DNA from: CAYNWK01 sp964400875 | Lineage (GTDB): Bacteria; Chloroflexota; Anaerolineae; Anaerolineales; UBA4823 | Assembly (NCBI GenBank): GCA_964400875.1 | Contig: CAYNWK010000034.1 | Coordinates: 1 to 34,452, forward strand | Reading direction: 5' to 3' | Length of the DNA: 34,452 nucleotides | In this document: positions 21,493 to 27,610 of the stretch, piece by piece | How positions within the stretch are numbered: position 1 is the stretch's first letter | Layout of the letters: every line of letters starts with the position of its first letter | The notes under the pieces: generated by a model | Databases searched by the model: none | Seen by the model: the letters and a program-made list of their open reading frames with translations, nothing else | Told to the model about the DNA's origin: nothing | Translations under genes and position numbers: made by a program

Positions 21493-22872
21493 TCACCCCA
21501 CCGGCTCAAATCTTGCCGTGAAATGGCGCAGCAGTTCAGGGGCGTACGTAAACCGGTAGCCGCGGATGCTTTCCTTTCTCTCAGCGATGGCGCCCAGCGC
21601 ATCGGCGACGTAATCCAGGTGGCTCTGGGTGTATACCCGGCGCGGGATCGCCAAGCGTACGAGTTCGAGGCGCGGGAAGACCATCTCCCCGGTGTCAGGG
21701 TCCCGGTAGGAAAACATCACCGAGCCGATCTCTACAGCCCGCACAGCGGCCTCTCGGTAAAGCTCCACCGCCAGCGCCTGTCCAGGGAACTCCGCAGGGG
21801 GGATATGCTCAAACAAGCTGCCGGCGTCCACGTAAACAGCATGCCCGCCGGGCGGTTCGATGACTGGGATGCCTTGTTCGAGCAGCCTCTCGGCCAAGTA
21901 CCGGGTCTGGCCCAGCCGGTAAGCCAGGTAATCCTCTTGCAGACCCTCGCGCAACCCCGCAGCGATGGCGTCCAGATCTCGCCCCGCCAGCCCCCCATAG
22001 GTGGGGAAACCCTCCCGCAGGATCAGCTCGTTGGAGACTTGCCGGAAGAGCGCCTCGTCGTTCATCGCCAGGAACCCGCCAATGTTGACGATGGCGTCTT
22101 TTTTGGCGCTCATCGTTGCGCCGTCGGCCAGTGTGAAGACCTCGCGCGCGATCTCAAGGGTAGACTTGCTCGCGCAGCCCGGCTCGCGCAGTTTGATGAA
22201 ATAAGCGTTTTCAGCGTATCGGCAGGCGTCGATGAAGAAGGGGATCTCATAGTGGTGATACAGATTAGATACCGCCGCGATATTCTCGAGCGAAACAGGC
22301 TGCCCTCCGCCGGCGTTGTTGGTGATCGTGATCATCCCCAGGGGGATGTTCTCGGGACCAATGTCCTCAATAAAGGCACGCAGCTTGTCGATGTCCATGT
22401 TGCCTTTGAAGGGGTGCCGTTCTCCGGGTTCGTAGGCCGCGTCGATCACCAGATTGACCGGGCGACCGCCGCGCGCGCGGATGTTCGCCTCGGTGGTGTC
22501 GAAGTGCATGTTCGAAGGCACGTATTGACCTTCCCGGACCAGCACGGCGCTGAGGATGTTCTCCGCGGCGCGTCCCTGGTGGGTAGGCACAAAAAAGCGG
22601 AAGCCGAAAATCTCATCCATGGCTTCCGCCAGCCGGAAATAAGAGCGCGCTCCGGCGTAGGATTCATCCCCCAGCAACATCGCGGACCATTGCCCCTGGC
22701 TCATCGCGCCGGTCCCCGAATCGGTAAGCAGATCCACAAAAATTTCGTTCGAGTGCAATCCAAAAACGTTGTACCCCGCCCGCTTCAAGGCTTGTTCCCG
22801 CTCTTCCCGGTCGATCAAGCGGACCGGTTCAACCATTTTGATGCGAAATGGTTCAGGGGGATAGGTTGCCAT
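21493..22872 (-). CDS. tnaA: Tryptophanase (tryptophan indole-lyase)
   Basis: A 459-residue PLP-dependent beta-eliminating lyase that splits tryptophan into indole, pyruvate and ammonia. Family motifs are PEPFRIKMVEPV, DLLTDSGTGAMSQGQWSAML, VPTHQGRAAEN, AGGGQPVSLENIAAV and the PLP-lysine motif MSAKKDAIVNIGG (Lys258). Tyrosine phenol-lyase is the close alternative. RAVEIGS (Ile where phenol-lyases have Arg in MERG) and LRHFTARF (His where phenol-lyases have Phe) favour tryptophanase. The start follows CCGGAGG at 6-8 nt. It stands alone; no permease or leader-peptide gene is adjacent. Confidence 0.88.
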   Translation of the reverse strand: MATYPPEPFRIKMVEPVRLIDREEREQALKRAGYNVFGLHSNEIFVDLLTDSGTGAMSQGQWSAMLLGDESYAGARSYFRLAEAMDEIFGFRFFVPTHQGRAAENILSAVLVREGQYVPSNMHFDTTEANIRARGGRPVNLVIDAAYEPGERHPFKGNMDIDKLRAFIEDIGPENIPLGMITITNNAGGGQPVSLENIAAVSNLYHHYEIPFFIDACRYAENAYFIKLREPGCASKSTLEIAREVFTLADGATMSAKKDAIVNIGGFLAMNDEALFRQVSNELILREGFPTYGGLAGRDLDAIAAGLREGLQEDYLAYRLGQTRYLAERLLEQGIPVIEPPGGHAVYVDAGSLFEHIPPAEFPGQALAVELYREAAVRAVEIGSVMFSYRDPDTGEMVFPRLELVRLAIPRRVYTQSHLDYVADALGAIAERKESIRGYRFTYAPELLRHFTARFEPVG

Positions 22873-22912
22873 GCGTTGCCTCCGGAAAGGTTGTGTGGAT
22901 GGATGGAATCAA

Positions 22913-22941
22913 AGTTTAGCATGCTTTGTCTTGAACTCCAA
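22913..22941 (-). promoter_or_regulatory. Weak candidate promoter for tnaA
   Basis: On the minus strand TTGGAG (22936-22941) and TAAACT (22913-22918) are spaced by 17 nt, 41 nt before the tnaA ATG. Both boxes are imperfect. The implied leader of about 35 nt is too short for a TnaC-type attenuation peptide. Confidence 0.3.
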
Positions 22942-23011
22942 GGAATACTCTTCCTGGTAAGAAACGACGACCTTCCTGTTTCCCTGGGGGTGTCTGTTTA
23001 TGTTTGCCGGG

Positions 23012-23017
23012 TATAAT
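23012..23017 (+). promoter_or_regulatory. -10 box placing transcription start at an ATG (leaderless candidate)
   Basis: A perfect TATAAT ends 7 nt before the ATG at 23025, so the transcript would begin at or next to the start codon. There is no Shine-Dalgarno site. No good -35 box is visible at 16-18 nt. Confidence 0.4.
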
Positions 23018-23024
23018 TCCGCCT

Positions 23025-23213
23025 ATGAAACCCCCTGACTGGCTATCGGTCCGCCGGATCCTAGGCCTTCTGATCATGCTCGTTTCCCTGATCTTGTTGA
23101 TCTGGGGTCTATGGCCCTTTCAGCCGATCTCTCAAAGCATTCCGCTCCAACCAGTCGACTTGCAGCTGCCGATGCCGGACTCATTCTTACCGCTGATACC
23201 ATGGATCGTTTGA
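23025..23213 (+). CDS. Small single-pass membrane protein, unknown
   Basis: A 62-residue protein starting MKPPDWLSVRRILGLLIMLV. One strong transmembrane helix spans about residues 12-30, followed by a proline-rich tail (QPISQSIPLQPVDLQLPMP and so on). The basic residues before the helix suggest the N-terminus is cytoplasmic. No family is recognised. It overlaps the next gene by 13 nt, so the two are probably coupled. The start is chosen because a TATAAT lies 7 nt upstream; a TTG seven codons earlier overlaps that box. Confidence 0.6.
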   Translation: MKPPDWLSVRRILGLLIMLVSLILLIWGLWPFQPISQSIPLQPVDLQLPMPDSFLPLIPWIV

Positions 23214-23950
23214 GGTCACGCGCTTTGCGGTCCAGCCCTACAGTCTATCCCCGGTTATGGTTGGTTCCTTCTGTCCTGATCTTGGTGAGTCTGGCCTGTA
23301 TGAGCGGGGCTGCGGACCTGGTGGGCGAACCAGCTCCGACGGAAGAGCCAGCCGGTGAGGTCCTGGAGAATTCGGGTACCGAACTACCCTCCGCCATCCC
23401 CGAGATGCGCCGTTTGGTGTTGGAATGGCCTGGGGTGATCCGTATCGGTGACTCCGATTTAGTCCGATTGGTCCTTGAGATCGATAAGGACGGCTTGCCA
23501 ACCTCCACAGCTGTCTTCTTGGGAAACGAGCTGAGCTCCGAGCGCTTCGAGATCCCCAACGTCTATGAAACCCACAACATCCTGGCGGAGGCTCGCCTGG
23601 AGATGGCCGGCGTTAAGGTCGCGCCTGCGGACCTGGTCAGCCAACCGATGCAGCCCGGCGACCGGGTGGAGTTTATCTGGAGCGTAAAGCCGGAGGGGGT
23701 GGGTACACTGCGCGGGACTATGTGGCTTTACTTGCGATTTATCCCCAAAGATGGCGGGCAAGAGAGCAAGAGCACCCTGGCAGCTAAAACGATTGAGGTG
23801 CGCGCGGCTAATTTGCTTGGACTGAGCGGCACCTCCGCGCGCCTGTTAGGGATTGCCGGAATGGTGGTTGGCTCGTTCTTAGGCCTGGACAACTTGCTGC
23901 CCTGGGGCTGGAAGCTGTTGCGCCGCTTGTTCGCCCGCTCGAATGGCTGA
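23201..23950 (+). CDS. Envelope-anchored protein of unknown function
   Basis: A 249-residue protein from the ATG inside the end of the previous gene (MDRLRSRALRSSPTVYPRLW). The open frame runs 30 codons further upstream, but only as a shadow of the small membrane protein. Residues 19-34 form a signal sequence ending VSLACMSGAAD, a possible but non-ideal lipobox. The middle region (about 60-215) is soluble and probably beta-rich, outside the membrane. Residues 217-240 form a second hydrophobic stretch (LLGIAGMVVGSFLGLDNLLP) before a basic cytoplasmic end (KLLRRLFARSNG). No family is recognised. Confidence 0.7.
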   Translation: MDRLRSRALRSSPTVYPRLWLVPSVLILVSLACMSGAADLVGEPAPTEEPAGEVLENSGTELPSAIPEMRRLVLEWPGVIRIGDSDLVRLVLEIDKDGLPTSTAVFLGNELSSERFEIPNVYETHNILAEARLEMAGVKVAPADLVSQPMQPGDRVEFIWSVKPEGVGTLRGTMWLYLRFIPKDGGQESKSTLAAKTIEVRAANLLGLSGTSARLLGIAGMVVGSFLGLDNLLPWGWKLLRRLFARSNG

Positions 23951-23976
23951 GGAACAGACATGTTGAGGAAAAAATT

Positions 23977-24609
23977 GTGCTGAAAATCGTCACCTTTACC
24001 TTGGGCCCTGCGATGACCAACGCGTACCTGATCGCCGATCCGGAAACTAGCGAGGCTGCCGTGATCGACCCTGCCTGGGATGGTCACCTGATCGTCGGCG
24101 AGGCCGAAAAGAACGGCTGGCGGATAGGCAACATCTGGCTGACGCACGCTCATTTCGATCATATCGGCGGCGCGGGAGCGGTGGCCGATAAAAGCTCTCC
24201 ACCGCCTCCCGTGGCACTGCATCCGCAGGACTACCCGTTATGGCGAGCTCAGGGCGGCGCGCCGTTCTTTGGCGTGCGTATCGATCCTGGACCGGAACCC
24301 ACCATCGATCTACACCATGGACAGATCTTGCACCTGGGAAGCAACCAGCTGCAGGTGCGTTATGCTCCGGGCCATACGCCGGGGCACGTCGTATTTTATT
24401 GTCAGTCTGAGAAAGTATTATTTTGCGGCGACGTGATCTTTCAGGGCAGCATCGGTCGCACCGACCTCCCGGGAGGGGATTTCAACACCCTGATCGACAG
24501 CATTCGTGAGCAGGTCTTATCTTTGCCGGACGAGACCCGATTGCTATCCGGACATGGTCCTGAGACGACGGTGGGCCGGGAGCGGCGCTACAATCCATTT
24601 CTCGAATAA
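23977..24609 (+). CDS. Metallo-beta-lactamase-fold hydrolase, glyoxalase II-like
   Basis: A 210-residue MBL-fold protein with a complete binuclear metal site: THAHFDH (His57, His59, Asp61, His62), His133 in PGHTPGH, Asp152 in FCGDVIFQGSIGRTD and His193 in SGHGPET. The GRTDLPGGD segment is typical of glyoxalase II-like hydrolases (YcbL group), which cleave thioesters such as S-lactoylglutathione. The real substrate cannot be told from sequence. It starts at GTG with GAGGA about 8 nt upstream. It converges on rny, with only 6 bp between the stops. Confidence 0.9.
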   Translation: MLKIVTFTLGPAMTNAYLIADPETSEAAVIDPAWDGHLIVGEAEKNGWRIGNIWLTHAHFDHIGGAGAVADKSSPPPPVALHPQDYPLWRAQGGAPFFGVRIDPGPEPTIDLHHGQILHLGSNQLQVRYAPGHTPGHVVFYCQSEKVLFCGDVIFQGSIGRTDLPGGDFNTLIDSIREQVLSLPDETRLLSGHGPETTVGRERRYNPFLE

Positions 24610-24615
24610 ACCCGT

Positions 24616-26157
24616 TTACTTCGCATAGTCGATTGCCCTTGTTTCCCGGATTACGGTGATTTTGATCTGGCCGGGGTACTGCATGGTGTCCTCAATTTGC
24701 TTGGCGATATCCCGCGCCAGCCGAACTGACTCCAGATCGTCAATATCCTCGGGTCTGACGAAGATGCGCACTTCGCGGCCCGCTTGCAGGGCATAGCTCT
24801 GGTTGACTCCTTTGTAGGAATTGGCAACTTCTTCTAGAGCCCGTACGCGCTTAATGTATTGTTCCAGGCTTTCCCGCCTTGCGCCTGGGCGGGCGCCGGA
24901 GATCGCGTCCGCTGCCTCGGCGATCACCGCTTCGACCGTCTCCTGTTCGACTTCGTGGTGATGGGCGGCGATCGCATTAACGACTGCATGGCGGACGCCG
25001 TAGCGTTTGGCAAGATCCGCCCCGATCTGGGCATGCGTCCCCTCCACGTTGTGATCCATCGCTTTACCTAAGTCATGCAGCAAGCCGGCAGCTTTGGAGA
25101 TCTCCACATCCGCCCCCAGCTCCGCGGCGATCACAGCGGCTAACTGGGCCGTCTCCACGGCGTGAGCTAGCTGGTTCTGCCCGTAGGAAGTGCGGAATTT
25201 CAGGCGTCCCAGCGTCTTCAGGATCTCGGGGTGCAGTCCGGGTACTCCGGCGTCGTAAGCGGCTTGTTCTCCGGCCTCGACGATGGTTTTCTCGATCTCT
25301 TCCTGTTCCTTCTTCACCACCTGTTCGATGTGGGCCGGGTGAATGCGCCCGTCGATGACCAGCTTTGACATCGCCCGCACGGCCACTTCGCGCCGCACCG
25401 TATCAAAACAAGAAATCGTGATCGCCTCCGGCGTGTCGTCTACGATCACGTCAACACCGGCTGCCTGCTCGAAGGCGTGGATATTGCGTCCGTTGCGCCC
25501 AATGATGCGGCCCTTCATGTCGTCCGAGGGCAAAGGCACAAAGGAGGTGGTTACTTCGTTGACGTGTTCGGATGCCACCCGTTGGATGGCGTCTGCGATC
25601 AACTTGCGGGCCCGGCGTTCGCCTTCTTCCCGTGCCTCCGCTTCAACCTGGCGAATGATGCGCGCCATGTCTGCGCGCGCTTCCTTATCCACCTCGGATA
25701 ACAGCTGCTCGCGCGCTTCATCCAAGGTCATCTGGGAGATGCGCTGCAACTCGACCATTTCTTGTTCATACATGGTATCGACTTCGTTGGCGCGCTTATC
25801 CAGCGCGCTTTGACGTTTATTCAGGGTTTGCTCGCGCTTCTCAAGCCGTTCCGAACGGTTATCCTGGTCCTCGCGACGGCGTTGCAGCCGGTCCTCTTCC
25901 TTGGTCAACTCGGACCGGCGGCGGGCCAGCTCCTTCTCGGTAGTTTCCCGCAGCTCCAGCGCTTCATCTTTTGCCTGGAGCACCAAGTCTCGGGCTTCTT
26001 CTTTGGCCGCGTTGAGTATATTGCTCGCTTCTTCACGTTCGCGTTCCTGCTCTTGCCGGACTTGATTCAACTTGATCCAAAAACCGACGGCGTAACCGGC
26101 AGCGAACCCCAACGCCAGAGCCAGTGCAGCGATTAGCAACCATGTTCCAGCGATCAT
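24616..26157 (-). CDS. rny: Ribonuclease Y
   Basis: A 513-residue membrane-anchored endoribonuclease that starts bulk mRNA decay in many bacteria lacking RNase E. An N-terminal transmembrane helix (about residues 5-28) is followed by a long charged coiled coil (30-200), a KH domain with GRIIGRNGRNIHAFEQAAG (217-235) and an HD domain with the catalytic HD at 361-362 in LLHDLGKAMDH. The Asn in IIGRNGRNI replaces the more common Glu. GAGGA lies about 8 nt upstream. It follows recX on the same strand after 38 nt. Confidence 0.96.
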   Translation of the reverse strand: MIAGTWLLIAALALALGFAAGYAVGFWIKLNQVRQEQEREREEASNILNAAKEEARDLVLQAKDEALELRETTEKELARRRSELTKEEDRLQRRREDQDNRSERLEKREQTLNKRQSALDKRANEVDTMYEQEMVELQRISQMTLDEAREQLLSEVDKEARADMARIIRQVEAEAREEGERRARKLIADAIQRVASEHVNEVTTSFVPLPSDDMKGRIIGRNGRNIHAFEQAAGVDVIVDDTPEAITISCFDTVRREVAVRAMSKLVIDGRIHPAHIEQVVKKEQEEIEKTIVEAGEQAAYDAGVPGLHPEILKTLGRLKFRTSYGQNQLAHAVETAQLAAVIAAELGADVEISKAAGLLHDLGKAMDHNVEGTHAQIGADLAKRYGVRHAVVNAIAAHHHEVEQETVEAVIAEAADAISGARPGARRESLEQYIKRVRALEEVANSYKGVNQSYALQAGREVRIFVRPEDIDDLESVRLARDIAKQIEDTMQYPGQIKITVIRETRAIDYAK

Positions 26158-26195
26158 GTGATGTCCTCATTTTCTGTTATGGTTATTCTTCCCGG

Positions 26196-26828
26196 TCATT
26201 CGCGGTCGAGCTCTTCCCAGACGCGCTCCACAACCGGTGCGATGACTTGGTATGAAAAACCGCGGCGGGCGAGGTAGCTGCCCAGTTTGCCGCGGAAGTC
26301 AGGCCATTCCAGGCTTTTGTATTTGCGGTACTGCTTTTGCGCGGCCTGGTATGCCAGCGCATCCTCATCTAGAGAAGCGGCCTCCAGGGCGCGATCGATC
26401 GTTTGATTTGAGACGCCTTTTCGCCGTAATTCATAAGCCAGGGCGCGCTTACTGCGCGGGCGAAATTCGTTGCGGTTTTCGATCCATTGCTCAGCGAAGC
26501 GGTCGTCATCCACCAATCCAATCCGGCGAAGCTTCTGGATCGCGGCGTCGGTTTCTTCTTCGGTAAACCCGAGTCCGCTGATTTTATCCCTGACTTCGGA
26601 TTCCGTGCGCATGCGGTAGCCGACAAACTTCAGCGCGCGCTGATAGGCTACTTCTCGCGAATCTTCCGCCTGTAATTGCGCAATTCTTTCTGCGTCCAAT
26701 GTCTGGCCAACTTGCAACCAGGCCGCCACGATGCGGGCTAATCCGAAGGCAAATTCGCCGTCCAGGTAAACGTTTACCCGCTGGTGGTTGCGCTTTTGGA
26801 CTTTCAGTGCGGTTATTTTTTGTTCCAT
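26196..26828 (-). CDS. recX: Regulatory protein RecX
   Basis: A 210-residue RecX-family protein that modulates RecA filaments. Helical repeats are visible: AYQRALKFVGYRMRTESEVR, LRRIGLVDDDRFAEQWIENR and SKRALAYELRRKGVSNQTI. The chosen start is MEQKITALKVQKRNHQR. The frame is open for 15 more codons, but those cover a 9-bp inverted repeat and look non-coding. A start with better spacing is not evident. recA is not in the window. It precedes rny on the same strand and probably shares its transcript. Confidence 0.88.
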   Translation of the reverse strand: MEQKITALKVQKRNHQRVNVYLDGEFAFGLARIVAAWLQVGQTLDAERIAQLQAEDSREVAYQRALKFVGYRMRTESEVRDKISGLGFTEEETDAAIQKLRRIGLVDDDRFAEQWIENRNEFRPRSKRALAYELRRKGVSNQTIDRALEAASLDEDALAYQAAQKQYRKYKSLEWPDFRGKLGSYLARRGFSYQVIAPVVERVWEELDRE

Positions 26829-26845
26829 CCTGCCATTAATAGCTA

Positions 26846-26879
26846 ACAGCCGTGCGTCCACCTCCCGGAACACGGCTGT
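26846..26879 (-). promoter_or_regulatory. 9-bp inverted repeat just upstream of recX
   Basis: ACAGCCGTG (26846-26854) is exactly complementary to CACGGCTGT (26871-26879), with a 16-nt loop. On the minus strand the loop contains GGGAGGTGG, a strong Shine-Dalgarno-like sequence, 30 nt before the recX start. It could be a leader hairpin or an operator. No T-run follows. Confidence 0.35.
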
Positions 26880-27173
26880 ACGAGGGCTCGTTTAAATCTC
26901 AGTTGTCGAGGTTTGATGAGTAGCAGATTCGTCGATCGACAAGCGTTCCGCCGATCGCACACCGCAGACTAGGTCATTCTGCTATTTGTCTGTCCGGTAG
27001 TTCCCACTGGCAATTCTATGCTCGAGTCACTCGATGCTGAGGCTCGATCTTCGCCAGAGCTGCTTGTAATTTCATTAAAAATCACACCAGAACCGATCGT
27101 CAATACTGAGATTAATGAGCGGCTGGTTTACACCAGTCAGCCGCCACCGCGCAAAAATAAGAAAAAGAATGAT

Positions 27174-27212
27174 TTAGGATTTACGCACTTGCAATACCTG
27201 CGTTGCTCCTAA
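27174..27212. repeat. 39-bp palindrome built from the MITE-like repeat ends
   Basis: It begins TTAGGATTTACGCACTTGC and, read from the other strand, TTAGGAGCAACGCAGGTATT. These match the ends of the repeats at 17872-17965 and 20470-20562 (consensus AGGA-N-TTACGCA) but without the long GC-rich stem between them. It may be a deletion derivative, or two ends brought together. Confidence 0.45.
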
Positions 27213-27394
27213 GAATAAAGCGCGGTGTTCCAGCCGTTGGCCAGATTGTTCTCCCTCAACTTCAGGAAGCGTACTTTGCTATCCAACGGCGGTTTGGGAG
27301 GATCGTTGTCCTGTTCATTGATAAGGTGCCTGCAAAGATACTTGCGCCAGGCTCTATCCTTGCCGCCCCGGCGAGGTACCTGCAGCGCCGAATG
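27209..27394 (-). pseudogene. Possible gene remnant, unidentified
   Basis: A minus-strand frame of 61 sense codons without a usable start, opening after a TAA. It reads like real protein: GGKDRAWRKYLCRHLINEQD, then PPLDSKVRFLKLRENNLANG, then WNTALYS. Its hydrophilic composition and codon choice look more natural than the opposite strand. The stop codon lies in the TTAGGA end of the 39-bp palindrome, so the repeat may have truncated it. No family is recognised. Confidence 0.25.
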
Positions 27395-27561
27395 TTAATC
27401 AGGGATTAACCAAACGTCACGTTTATTATACATTATATCTAAATAATTGGCAGGCGCTTATCGTCGGAGGTGTATTTTCCGGCCGCGCGGCCGAAAGCAC
27501 TCTCTTCCCCACATTTTTTGAAAATTCCCATGGGTCCGAACGTTTCGGATCGATATCCAAG

Positions 27562-27567
27562 TATAAT
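27562..27567 (+). promoter_or_regulatory. -10 box upstream of the malic enzyme gene
   Basis: A perfect TATAAT lies 43 nt before the chosen start at 27611. No convincing -35 box is seen at 16-18 nt, so the assignment is tentative. Confidence 0.35.
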
Positions 27568-27610
27568 GGTAATAACCACCAGATTCTTACAACTTTCTAA
27601 GGAGAATCAC

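Larger units (their letters stand above)
26880..27610. other. Long region without a convincing intact gene
   Basis: About 730 bp between recX and the malic enzyme gene. A + strand frame at 27018-27212 (64 residues, with PEPIVNTEINERL and QPPPRKNKKKND) has no ribosome-binding site and I cannot assign it. A 7-bp inverted repeat GCGGCTG/CAGCCGC lies at 27119-27144, palindromes CGAG-GG-CTCG at 26881-26890 and GTCGATCGAC at 26931-26940. A repeat-end element (27174-27212) and a possible minus-strand gene remnant (27209-27394) are listed separately. The AT-rich stretch 27420-27450 holds several TATAAT-like words. Confidence 0.5.

Noticed and set aside
21523..23016. 497-residue open frame on the + strand opposite tnaA
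   Set aside because: It is the exact antisense of a strongly conserved enzyme gene, has no recognisable motif and arises from codon bias at high GC.
26846..26910. Resemblance to group II intron domain V (AGCCGTG...CACGGCT)
   Set aside because: The inner stem and GNRA tetraloop expected of domain V are missing, and no reverse transcriptase is nearby.
27203..27409. 68-residue + strand frame
   Set aside because: It is in the same codon phase but antisense to the more protein-like minus-strand frame, is strongly hydrophobic in the way shadow frames are, and has no ribosome-binding site.
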